Assembly: GCF_036240795.1 (NCBI RefSeq)
Contig: NZ_CP108454.1
Span: 310,001 to 374,000, forward strand
DNA length: 64,000 nucleotides
Reading direction: 5' to 3'
Source of the DNA: Streptomyces sp. NBC_01268
GTDB lineage: Bacteria > Actinomycetota > Actinomycetes > Streptomycetales > Streptomycetaceae
The position numbers were made by a program, and so were the translations under genes. The notes under the pieces were generated by a model that had not been told where the DNA came from, ran no database searches, and saw only the letters and a list, made by a program, of their open reading frames with translations. This document shows positions 33,098 through 42,100 of this stretch, piece by piece. Numbering within the stretch: the stretch's first letter is position 1; every line of letters begins with the position of its first letter.

Positions 33098-35698
33098 GTG
33101 CTCGAAGGCTTCGGCGAGGCGCTCGCGGACCGGGAGTACTACCTGCCGCTGGCCGGCGTGGCCGACCCCGGGCCGCGCTTCGCTCCCGGCGAGGTTCCGC
33201 CGGGCCTGCGCGGCTCCGCCCAGGGCATCTGGACGGTCTGGGGCAGCCCGCGGACCGGGCTCGCCGAGCAGGGCTGGAAGATCCACGTGTCGGCGCGGCT
33301 GGACCGGGCGCAGCACGTGCTCGACACGGTCGCCGAGATCTGCTTCTCCGAAGGCGTGCCGTTCAAGCACCTGAGCGCCCGGCTGTTCTTCCTGTTCCTC
33401 CACCACAAGCACGCGCCGCGGACCCAGGCGGGCAAGTTCTGCGCCGTCTACCCTCCGGACACGGCGACCGCCGGCCGGCTGCTGGAACGCCTGCGCGACG
33501 CGCTCGACGGGGAGGAGGGGCCGTACGTCCTCACCGACCGGCGCTATCGCGACTCGCGGACCGTCCACTACCGCTACGGCTCCTTCGACGGCGCCCGCAG
33601 CCGGCTCCGGGCCGACGGCACCCGGGAGGGGATCCTCCGCGACGGGTCCGGACGCGAGGTCGTGGACTCCCGGCTGCCCGTGTTCCACCTGCCCGCGGGG
33701 ATCACGGACCCCTTCGTCGAGCGGGAGGAGCAGCCGCACGCGGGCCCGATCCTGATCCGCGACTACGAGGTGACCGGCGCGGTCCGCCTGAGCAACGCCG
33801 GCGGCGCCTACCAGGCCCGCGACCGGCGGACCGGCCGCGCCGTCTTCCTCAAGGAGGCCCGCGCCCACAACGGCCTGGTCTTCGACGGGACCGACGCGCA
33901 GCAGCGGCTGCGGCACGAGTACGAGGTGCTGCGCGAGCTGCACGCCGCGGCCCCGGGCGTGGGCCCGGAGCCGCTGGACCACTTCACGGAGTGGGAGCAC
34001 GACTTCCTCGTCACCGAGTACGTCGCGGGACAGCCGCTGGTGGGCTGGCTGAGCCGGTCCTCCCCGCTGGCCCGCGCCGACCGCACGGCCGAGTCGGTCG
34101 CCGCCTACTACGCGGCGTGCCGGCGGCTGCTGGCCGCGCTGGACGCCTCTCTTGAGCGGCTGCACGCCGCCGGCTACCGATTCGGCGACCTCAGCCTGGG
34201 CAACGTCCTGGTCACGCCGTCGGGCGGGGTCCGGCTGGTGGACTTCGAGGCGGCCTCGGCGCTGTCCGCTGCCCCGTCCGGGATCGGCACTCCTGGGTTC
34301 ACGCCACCGCCCGGCCTGCGCCGCTCCGACAGCGATCCGCTGCTGCAGGACCGGTACGGCACGTCGGCGGTCGCGCTCGCCTTCCTGGCGCCGTTCAACG
34401 AGGTCGCCGAGCACGCGCCCGCCAACCTCGCACTCCTGCGCCGCGATCTGGCGGACGTGGCTCCGCCGCAGGACCTGTGGCAGCGGGCGACCGTCTTCCA
34501 CCTGACGAAGGAAGGGGCGCAGGACCGGAACGTTCCCGACTGCCCGCTCTCCCCCGCCGATCCGGACACCGATCCGCGCGGCCGCCTCACCCGGCTCGCC
34601 GAGGAAGTGGCCGCGGGGCTGCTGGAGATGGCCGACGCCGACCGGCCCGACTGGGCCTTCCCGCCCTCGCCGGAGGCGTTCCGCACCAACAACGTGTGCC
34701 TGGCGTACGGCACGGCCGGGGTGGTGCACGCCCTGCACCGCGCCGGGGCCACGGTCCCGGAGGAGATCCGCGAACGGCTGCGCCGCGACACGCTGGCGCA
34801 GCGCGGCGCCCTGCCCCCCGGCCTGCTCGTCGGCTCGGCCGGCATCGCCCAGGTGTTGGCCGGCCTCGGCCTGTTGGACGAAGCCGTCGACCTGCTCCGC
34901 GACGCCGACGGGCACCCCCTCACGGCCTCCTGCGCCACGCTGGCCGGCGGGCGGGCCGGAGTCGGCCTGAGCTGGCTCACGCTGCACCGGCTGACCGGGG
35001 AGAGCAGCCACCTGGAGCGGGCCGCGGCTGCGGGGGAAGCCCTCCTGCGCACCCCGGACCTGCCGGCCGCCCTCGGCGAGCACGACGCCCGCGGCCTGCT
35101 CCACGGCCGCTCGGGGCCGGCCCTCTTCCTCCACCGCCTGGCCCGCGACACCGGCGAGGCCCGCTTCCTGGAGGCCGGCCGCCTGCTGCTCCACCAGGAG
35201 CTGGACCGGACCTTCCCGCTGGACGACGGCAGCCTGTCCCTCTCCGACAACGCGCAGCTCACCCGCGCCATGCCGTACCTGGCCACGGGCGCGGCCGGTC
35301 TCGCGACGGCACTCACCCGTTACGTGGCCACCGCGCCGGACGAGCGCTGCGCCGCCGCCCTGCCGCGGCTGGTCTCCGGCATCCGGGTCTCCTGCGCCAC
35401 GAAGGAGGCGGGCCTGTACCGGGGGCTGGCCGGACTGACCTGGTTCCTGGCCGAGCACGCCGAGCTCACCGGCACGGACGCCGCCCGCGGGGACGCCGTG
35501 CGCGCCGCGACCGGACTGCTGAAGTACGCCGTTCCGCACCGGCGCGGTGTCCGCTTCCTCGGAGCGGGATCCCAGCGCTTCACCGCCGACCTGTCCAGTG
35601 GCGGGGCCGGTGTCCTGCTGGCGCTCCACCGCCTGCTGTCCGGCCCGCCCCTGACGGGGCACCGGCACGCGCGTCCCCGGCTCCCGGCAGCAGCCTGA
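33098..35698 (+). CDS. Class III lanthipeptide synthetase (LanKC/RamC type)
   Basis: 866 residues from a GTG at 33098 with GAGGAG 5 nt upstream. An N-terminal lyase-like region (to about residue 215; GWKIHVSARLDRAQHVLDTV, GVPFKHL, HKHAPRTQAGKFCAVYP) is followed by a Ser/Thr kinase domain: LSNAGGAYQARDRRTGRAVF and LKEAR give the nucleotide Lys, GYRFGDLSLGNVLV near 365 the catalytic loop, and RLVDFEAA the Mg-binding D-F-E. The C-terminal ~330 residues form a LanC-like cyclase (GLLHGRSGPALFLHRLARDT) lacking the Cys/His zinc ligands, as in class III enzymes. It phosphorylates, dehydrates and cyclises a short precursor, here most likely the 37-residue peptide 117 bp downstream. No transporter or protease is attached. 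Confidence 0.9.
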   Translation: MLEGFGEALADREYYLPLAGVADPGPRFAPGEVPPGLRGSAQGIWTVWGSPRTGLAEQGWKIHVSARLDRAQHVLDTVAEICFSEGVPFKHLSARLFFLFLHHKHAPRTQAGKFCAVYPPDTATAGRLLERLRDALDGEEGPYVLTDRRYRDSRTVHYRYGSFDGARSRLRADGTREGILRDGSGREVVDSRLPVFHLPAGITDPFVEREEQPHAGPILIRDYEVTGAVRLSNAGGAYQARDRRTGRAVFLKEARAHNGLVFDGTDAQQRLRHEYEVLRELHAAAPGVGPEPLDHFTEWEHDFLVTEYVAGQPLVGWLSRSSPLARADRTAESVAAYYAACRRLLAALDASLERLHAAGYRFGDLSLGNVLVTPSGGVRLVDFEAASALSAAPSGIGTPGFTPPPGLRRSDSDPLLQDRYGTSAVALAFLAPFNEVAEHAPANLALLRRDLADVAPPQDLWQRATVFHLTKEGAQDRNVPDCPLSPADPDTDPRGRLTRLAEEVAAGLLEMADADRPDWAFPPSPEAFRTNNVCLAYGTAGVVHALHRAGATVPEEIRERLRRDTLAQRGALPPGLLVGSAGIAQVLAGLGLLDEAVDLLRDADGHPLTASCATLAGGRAGVGLSWLTLHRLTGESSHLERAAAAGEALLRTPDLPAALGEHDARGLLHGRSGPALFLHRLARDTGEARFLEAGRLLLHQELDRTFPLDDGSLSLSDNAQLTRAMPYLATGAAGLATALTRYVATAPDERCAAALPRLVSGIRVSCATKEAGLYRGLAGLTWFLAEHAELTGTDAARGDAVRAATGLLKYAVPHRRGVRFLGAGSQRFTADLSSGGAGVLLALHRLLSGPPLTGHRHARPRLPAAA

Positions 35699-35814
35699 CG
35701 TCCCCGGACGCGCCCCCCCATGAACCCCTGGGCACGGCGGCGAACGCCGCCGCGCCCAGGTACGCAGTGACCGACCGACCGTCACGACCCCGACAGGAAA
35801 AAGGAGATCATCCA

Positions 35815-35928
35815 ATGAGTCAGATCCTCGCGCTCCAGACCCTGGACACCGAGCAGGAGACCCACGCCCTCGTTCCCTGCTTCAGCGTCGCCTGGAGCAT
35901 CAGCGACATCTTCCCCGAGCCGATGTAG
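35815..35928 (+). CDS. Class III lanthipeptide precursor
   Basis: 37 residues, ATG at 35815 with AAGGAG 9 nt upstream. The leader MSQILALQTLDTEQETHALV carries the I-L-x-L-Q-x-L motif of class III leaders bound by LanKC. The rest reads PCFSVAWSISDIFPEPM: a single Cys at 22, then Ser at 24, 28 and 30. The usual class III core is Ser-x2-Ser-x3-5-Cys with the Cys last; here it is first, so a normal labionin or lanthionine cannot form in the usual direction. It follows the synthetase on the same strand and precedes a hairpin. Confidence 0.82.
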   Translation: MSQILALQTLDTEQETHALVPCFSVAWSISDIFPEPM

Positions 35929-35946
35929 CAGGCCGATACCGTGAGG

Positions 35947-35984
35947 GCCGGGAGCGGGCGGCATGGCGCCCCTTGTCTCCCGGC
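35947..35984 (+). terminator. Stem-loop after the lanthipeptide precursor
   Basis: GCCGGGAG at 35947-35954 pairs with CTCCCGGC at 35977-35984; the 22-nt interior also contains GGC/GCC pairing potential. It lies 18 bp past the precursor stop. Confidence 0.5.
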
Positions 35985-36162
35985 TCCCGGCTCCCCCGGT
36001 GTGCCGGCGGGCCCCCGCAGATCATGGAATCCCTCACCGGAGAGTCTCCGGCTCTTCCAGGCGCACCGTGGTCGGATTCGTACGCAACCATCCGGGCCCA
36101 CAGGAGTCATGTAAAGCGAGTACGCCATCGGCGTGTTCGCTTCACTTCCAAGGGGGACCCGC

Positions 36163-37089
36163 ATGACTCACCACATATCCCTGCGCGCCCGCGTCCTTCC
36201 GGTCGTGGCCGCCGCCGGGATGCTCGTGCCTGTCGTCGTCGCAGGCGCGGCGCCCGCTTCCGCCGCTCCCGCGCCGCAGGTCAGCTGTACCTCGGGCAAG
36301 GCCGGGCTCGCGTCCAAGCTCCAGCGGGACATCACCGCCGCTCTCGCCGGTCGCACCGGTACCGTCGCCGTCGGCGTGCACGACCGCACCACGAACACCA
36401 CCTGCACCCTGCGCGCCACGGTCTCGTACGACTCGGCCAGTGTCGTGAAGGTGACCGTCCTCGCCACGCTCCTCTGGGACGCGAAGAAGCACCATCGGTA
36501 CCTGACCACACGCGAGTCCCATCTCGCGAACGCCATGATCACCAAGTCCGACAACGCGGCCACCACCGCCCTGTGGAACCAGCTCGGCGTCAGCAAGGTG
36601 AAGGGGTTCCTGGCGGCTGCCGGGATGACGCGGACGGTGCCGGGGTCCGGCGGCTACTGGGGGCTCACCCGGATCAACGTCACCGACGAGCAGCGGCTGC
36701 TCTCCCTGCTCACCACCAGGAACACCGTCCTCAGTGACAACTCCCGTGCCTACATCCTCAAGCTCATGGGGAACGTCATCACCTCCCAGAAGTGGGGGAC
36801 CCCCGCCGGCGCGCCCTCCACCGTGTCCAAGCATGTCAAGAACGGCTGGCTGCAGCGCGCCTCACGCGGCTGGCGCGTGCACAGCGTCGGGGTGTTCCGG
36901 GGCGGCGGCCACGACTACACGATCTCCGTGCTCAGCGACGGCAACAGCACGATGAACTACGGCGTGCAGACGATCCAGGCCGTGGCCAAGGTGATCCACC
37001 GGGACCTGGTGCCGACCGCTCCCGCCGCGTCGCGCTACACGCCGACCACCTCGCCGAGGGAGGCCTACGTCGCGGTGCCACGGGGCTGA
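36163..37089 (+). CDS. Exported class A beta-lactamase-like serine hydrolase
   Basis: 308 residues from the ATG at 36163 (AGGGGG upstream); a longer start at 36133 would spoil the signal peptide. Signal: THHISLRARVLPVVAAAGML ... APASAAPA. Penicilloyl-serine motifs are present: SVVK near residue 93, SDN (ITKSDNAATTAL) near 128, and KNG (SKHVKNGWLQ) near 226 in place of KTG. No clear Glu166-type ELN omega-loop motif is visible. It may be a beta-lactamase relative or a D,D-peptidase/esterase working outside the cell. Two Cys near the N-terminus (VSCTSGK, NTTCTLR) could form a disulfide. Confidence 0.8.
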   Translation: MTHHISLRARVLPVVAAAGMLVPVVVAGAAPASAAPAPQVSCTSGKAGLASKLQRDITAALAGRTGTVAVGVHDRTTNTTCTLRATVSYDSASVVKVTVLATLLWDAKKHHRYLTTRESHLANAMITKSDNAATTALWNQLGVSKVKGFLAAAGMTRTVPGSGGYWGLTRINVTDEQRLLSLLTTRNTVLSDNSRAYILKLMGNVITSQKWGTPAGAPSTVSKHVKNGWLQRASRGWRVHSVGVFRGGGHDYTISVLSDGNSTMNYGVQTIQAVAKVIHRDLVPTAPAASRYTPTTSPREAYVAVPRG

Positions 37090-37171
37090 CGCCCTGATCC
37101 CGTACGAGAATTCACGGGCATGAGCCGGTGGGGCGGGGCGATGGACGCGCGCCCGCACCGCCTCAACGGCC

Positions 37172-37792
37172 TCAGGACCTGGCCGCCGGAGCGTGCGCGG
37201 CCGCCCCGGTGGGCGGGGCCTGGCAGGGCAAGGTGACGGTGACGACGACGCCCCCGTCCTGACCGGCCTCCATCTCGCCCCTCAGGGAAATGCTGTACGG
37301 GTCGGGCTTGTGGACGGCCTCGAAGTCCCCGGCGGGCGAGGTGGACGAGGTGGACCCGCCGGCCGAACCGGACTCGTCCGGGGTGACCTCGAAGCCCTCG
37401 TCCGCGAGCTTCTCCCGCAGCGCCCGGAGCACCTCGTGGCGCCGGTCATCCGTGACCTTCAGCTGGGTCGCCGAGCTGAGCTCATACGCCTCACCCTCCT
37501 CGGCCAGACCGGCCCCCCGCCCCGGGCACCTGTAGTAGGCGAGGACGTTGATCCACGGATTCCGCTCAAGGCCCGTCAGGTCGCGCACCTGGTCCTGGAC
37601 CCGCTGCGCCCGTGTCAGCGCCGCCTCCCGGGACTCGACGCGCGTAGGCTCGCTCGGCGTTCCCGGTCCCCCGCCGGGTGACCCCACGAGCGAGCATGAG
37701 CCGAGCGTCAGTGCGCCTGACACCATCAGCACGGCCGCCCCGGCCGCTCGTGCGGCCGCCCCGGACTTCCGAGCCGTCGATCTGGTCAGCAA
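37172..37792 (-). CDS. Predicted lipoprotein
   Basis: 206 residues from a TTG at 37792. The signal has a twin-Arg-free basic start, a hydrophobic run (AAGAAVLMVSGALTLGSC) and a lipobox LGSC, so it is lipid-anchored outside the membrane. The body has VESREAALTRAQRVQDQVRD, a compact alpha/beta domain with EVLRALREKLADEGFEVTPD, a Ser/Gly-rich insertion, and ends VVVTVTLPCQAPP; two Cys outside the lipobox may pair. I do not recognise the family; such proteins are common in Streptomyces. No operon partner. Confidence 0.7.
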   Translation of the reverse strand: MLTRSTARKSGAAARAAGAAVLMVSGALTLGSCSLVGSPGGGPGTPSEPTRVESREAALTRAQRVQDQVRDLTGLERNPWINVLAYYRCPGRGAGLAEEGEAYELSSATQLKVTDDRRHEVLRALREKLADEGFEVTPDESGSAGGSTSSTSPAGDFEAVHKPDPYSISLRGEMEAGQDGGVVVTVTLPCQAPPTGAAAHAPAARS

Positions 37793-37911
37793 GTGCGGTA
37801 CTCCCCCGTGGACAGGCGTGCGTTTCCGACGTCCGGATGCTAGGCACCACCAGGAAGAATCCGCACGCGATTATGAGCATGACGGGTTGACCCGTACGGC
37901 AGGGCCAGGGG

Positions 37912-38394
37912 TCAGGACGGCATGGGGGCGAGCGGTACGGCGGCCTGGGCTTCTCGGTTCCTGACCGGTCTCGCGACGTGCTGCGCCACGCACGCCGGCA
38001 TCCCCTCCAGCTTGGCCGCCGCATCCGCCGCTTGCCGCCGAAAGGCCTCGGGCGGCATGCCGACCAGCTCTGTGAAACGGGTGGTGAACGCGCCCGGCGA
38101 CGCGCAGCCGACCGCGACGCGGACCTCCGTGACGCTCAGGTCGCCCCGTTGCAGCAGCGCCGCCGCCCGCTCGACGCGACGCGTCATCAGATACGCGTAC
38201 GGCGACGCACCATAAGCCGCCCGGAACTGCCGACTGAGATGCCCCGCGGGCATGCTCGCCTCATGAGCGAGCGCCTCCAGGTTCAGCGGCTGCGCGTACT
38301 GCCTGTCGATCCGGTCACGGACACGGCGCAACCTGGCGAAATCAGCCAGACGCTGCGCCTGGACACGTGCACGTCCCCACTCAGGTCGACACAT
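37912..38394 (-). CDS. AraC-family transcriptional regulator (DNA-binding domain only)
   Basis: 160 residues from the ATG at 38394, with GGGAGGAG 4 nt upstream; longer in-frame starts are unnecessary. Two HTH motifs of the AraC type are visible: LNLEALAHEASMPAGHLSRQ with FRAAYGASPYAYLMTRRVER, and LSVTEVRVAVGCASPGAFTT with RFTELVGMPPEAFRRQ. There is no effector-binding domain. It lies 171 bp downstream of a VOC gene on the same strand, an arrangement repeated widely in Streptomyces; it may regulate that gene. Confidence 0.85.
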   Translation of the reverse strand: MCRPEWGRARVQAQRLADFARLRRVRDRIDRQYAQPLNLEALAHEASMPAGHLSRQFRAAYGASPYAYLMTRRVERAAALLQRGDLSVTEVRVAVGCASPGAFTTRFTELVGMPPEAFRRQAADAAAKLEGMPACVAQHVARPVRNREAQAAVPLAPMPS

Positions 38395-38565
38395 GAGACT
38401 CCTCCCCTCCCTCTGTCCTCTTCGTTTCCAACGAGGTCTTCGAGCGTCCGGGGCACCCGCCGAAGTGGGCGGCCCGGACGCCCGTCCGTGTGAACCGGCC
38501 CGCCGGCCCCTACCGGCCGCCGGCCTGGCGACGGCCCTCAGGGCCGCATCGCCACCCCGCACGGC

Positions 38566-38976
38566 TCAGCGCAGCTCCTGGAAACGGACCAGGTTGCCCG
38601 CGGGGTCGCGGAATGCACAGTCACGGACGCCGTACGGCTGCTCGGTGGGCTCCTGGACGACCTCGGCGTCCCCCGCCTGCACCTTCTCGAACAGCGCGTC
38701 GAGGTCCGGGGTGGCCAGCAGGATCCAGCCGTAGGTGCCCTTCGCCATCATCTCGGTGATCGTGCGGCGCTCGTCCTCCGTGACACCGGGGTCGGCGGCA
38801 GGCGGCGCCAGAAGGATCGACGTACCCGGCTGACCAGCCGGACCCACCGTGATCCAACGCATCCGGCCCTGCCCGACATCGCTGCGCACCTCGAATCCCA
38901 GAACGTCGCGGTAGAAGGCGACCGACGCGTCCGGGTCGACATGCGGAAGGGAAACCGTGTGAATGGTGATGTCCAT
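38566..38976 (-). CDS. VOC family protein
   Basis: 136 residues, ATG at 38976 (MDITIHTVSLPHVDPDASVA). The fold is marked by FYRDVLGFEVRSDVGQGRMR, GTSILLAPPAADPGVTEDER, YGWILLATPDLDALFEKVQA and FRDPAGNLVRFQEL, where Asp-Pro-x-Gly-Asn is the usual second-module signature. Related to glyoxalase I and dioxygenases; substrate unknown. Probably transcribed with the AraC gene downstream. Confidence 0.85.
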   Translation of the reverse strand: MDITIHTVSLPHVDPDASVAFYRDVLGFEVRSDVGQGRMRWITVGPAGQPGTSILLAPPAADPGVTEDERRTITEMMAKGTYGWILLATPDLDALFEKVQAGDAEVVQEPTEQPYGVRDCAFRDPAGNLVRFQELR

Positions 38977-39058
38977 GCCCAGCAGACTAAGCCCGGCTCC
39001 GTGACCGGCGCTTCTCCGAACCTGACCGATCCGCACACACCTCACGCAGAGGTCGCGC

Positions 39059-39090
39059 GTGCGGCCCCCTGATCGCTCAGGGGGCCGCAC
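39059..39090 (-). terminator. Stem-loop after the RHS gene
   Basis: A perfect 14-bp stem (GTGCGGCCCCCTGA and complement) with a TCGC loop begins 45 bp past the RHS stop codon on the minus strand. It leaves no room for an immunity gene in between. Confidence 0.85.
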
Positions 39091-39134
39091 GGTGGGTCAG
39101 ATGCCCGGGGGTGCCGGCTCAGGCCGGAGCGGTG

Positions 39135-42100
39135 TCAGAAGCATGGGGTGTTGCCCCATGAGACGTATCCGGAGAGGTAGACCCTGCTGTAGGCGCACTT
39201 GCGCTTGTTGATGGCCTGGCGTGCGTTCCACGCCCCGGCGTAGATGGCGCCCGCCACCAGCCAGCCCCACGGAGGCGGTACGAGGAACCTGATCCAGTAC
39301 GTGGAGAGGGTGCTCAGCATGATGGAGAACGTGAAGTCACGGTCCCATCGGATACCGACGCTGTACCAGTTGCCGCAGCACAGCTGGACCCGCCACAGGC
39401 CGGTGAGGTCCTGGTTGGTGACGGGGTTCTGGTCGGCGTAGTCGTAGGCGTTGGCGCTTCCGTAGCGCACCGGGTCGGTGCTCTGGAAGCGGCCGGTGGC
39501 CGGGTTGTAGACGCGGACGCCCATGAGGATGCTGCGGGTGGGGGTCTCGGAGGACCGCTGGTAGCCGCCGAGCCAGCCGTAGCGGTCCGTACCGCCGGAC
39601 TTGGGGTTCCCGTACTCGTCGTAGTCCAGGACCCGGGGTGCCTGGGACGAGTTGAGGGGAAGGGTGACGTTGATGTCGCCGTGCAGGCCGGTGAGTTCCA
39701 GTGCGACGGCGCCGGTGTCGGTGGTGACGGCGGCGAGGTTGCCCGTGGGGGCCGTCACCTGACGGCTGGTGCCTCCGGTGGTGGTGTTCTCCACGATCCA
39801 GCGGGGGTTGTCGCCGTCGGCTCCGTAGTGGTTGAGCTTGCTCGCGGTCGGGGACCAGGTGCCGGCGGTGTTGGTCTCGGTGGTCCAGCCGCGGAAGCGC
39901 AGGGCCGCGTCCAGCGTCCAGGTCTGCCGGCTGTTTCCGGCGGTCTGCTGCTGGGCGAGGTCGTTGGTGTAGTAGGCGGTGGTGGCGCCGGGCTGCGCGG
40001 TGGTGCGCCCGAGGGCGTCGTAGGTGTACCCGGGGTCGGTCAACCGATCGCCCGAGTCGTAGGTGTGGGCGGCGGTGGTGGCTCCGGAGGTCGTGCACGG
40101 GGCTCCCGGTGCGGCCTTGGTGGTGCCCTGGGCCGTGCGGTTGGTGTTCTTGTCGAAGGTGTAGGTGCGGGTCGTGCACACCCCGTTCGCGCTGTCCGCG
40201 ACCTGCGTCAGGCGGCCGATCGCGTCGTAGGTGTACGCCTGGTTGGAGGCCTGACCGGGGGTGCCGGTGTGGGCGGCCCACCCACCGTGCGCGGTGACCG
40301 CGACGCTGTCGTTCATGACGGTGACGTGGTCGGCGTCGCGGGTGTAGGTGCGCGCGGTGAGGTTTCCGGCGGTGTCCTTGGTCTGCCGCATCGTGTAGCC
40401 GCCGGGCAGACCGCCGCCGACGGGTGCGCCGTCGGTGTCGTAGCGGGCGGTGAAGACGCCGGCCGCGGAGTCGTCGGTCGAGGTGAGCAGGCCGCGCGGG
40501 TCGATCGCCGTGTCGTAGGTGTAGGTGGTGGTGGACGGCGCGGTGTCGGTGACCTTGGTCGGTCGGTTCAGCGCGTCGTACCGGGTGGTGGTCACGCCGC
40601 CGTCGGCGTCGGTGTAGGAGATCAGGCGGCCGAGCCTGTCGTACGCCTTGGTGATCGTTCCCGCGGTGGGCGAGCCGCTGGTGGCGGGCAGGCCGGTCGC
40701 CGGGTCGTAGTCGGTGGTGGTGGTCGGGGTGGTGGTGCCGAGGCCGCCGGTGACGGTGACGGTGGTGGGCCTGGCGGCCGCGTCGTGGCCGGTGGTCGTG
40801 GTGCGGGTGACGCCGTTGGCGGCCTCCGTCACCTTGGTGGTCTGGCCGAAGAGTCCGTACTCGTGGGTCTTGGTGGCCAGTTGGGCGGGGTTCGATCCGC
40901 CGCCGGTGGTGTTCCCGGCGGGGCCGACGGTGCAGACGAGGTCGGCCCATTCCGGCCTGCCGCCGCACGGGCCGGTGCCGTCACCGCTGTAGTACGTGGT
41001 CACGGTGGCACCGGCGTCCGTGCCGTTGGAGGCGGGCAGGGTGGTCCTGGTGACGCGGCCTTGCGCGTCGTAGGCGGTGGTCTTGCTGAGGTTGAGGCCG
41101 CCGGGGTCCTGGGTCACGCTGGTGGCGAGGCCCTTGGTCCAGTCGTAGCCGGTGGCGGTCACCCGGGCGTCCGCGAGCAGCGCCGTGTTCACGCGCGGTT
41201 GTGCGCCGACGCTGGTCTTGGTGATCTCGTCGCGGGACACCGCGGTGCCGTCGGTCGGGCGGCCGGTGTCGAACTCGTTGACCGTGCGGGTCCTGGCCGC
41301 GATGGCGGTACCCGCCGCCGCCACGGTGGTGGAGCCGTCGACGAGGGCGCCGGCCAGGGTGATCATGTGGAGCGGGCCGCGGACCTCCAGTTCACGGGTG
41401 CCTTGCGGGCTGAACCTGCGCTGCGTCGACAGCTGCAGCGCGCGCTCCGCGGTGGAGAGCCCACTGATGCCCAGCGCGTCGAGCGCGGCCGTCGCGCCCG
41501 GCGCGCCGCCGAGGGCCAGCTCCCGGTTGCCGGCGGTGAGCTCCCGGACGAGGTGGCCGGTGCGGTCGTACTCGGTGGTGGTGATGCCTCCGCCGGGTCG
41601 GACGGTGTTCACCGGCCGGCCGGAGGCGTCGAGGTAGGTGGTCGTCGCGCGGCCGTAGGCACCGGCGCCGAGCTGCGGACCGTTGCTGGACGCCGGGATC
41701 TGGTCGGGCGGGAAGACCGCGGTGGCGTCGGTGGCGAGGTCGGTCTGGCCCCAGCCCGCGGCCGCCGTGGCGCCGAGGTTCTGCGGGGCGGAGGCGCCGG
41801 TGACCGGGACGCCGTAGACGAGGGTGGTCGTCGCGGTGCCGTCGGTCTGGTCGGCGCTGCCCGCGGCGAGCGTCGGGCGGGCCACGGACAGCAGCATGCC
41901 GTCGCCGGCCGTCGCCGACCCGCCGGCCTGCCCGTAGGCGAAGGTCCACGGCAGCTGGCCGGCCGGGGTGAGCTGGGTGACCCGGCCGGCGGCGTCGTAG
42001 GCGTAGGCGGTCTTCAGCGCGGGACTGATGCGCGGATCCCACACCTCGCGCAGGCGTCCGGCGCTGTCGTAGGCGTACCGGGACACCTCGGTCGCGGTCG

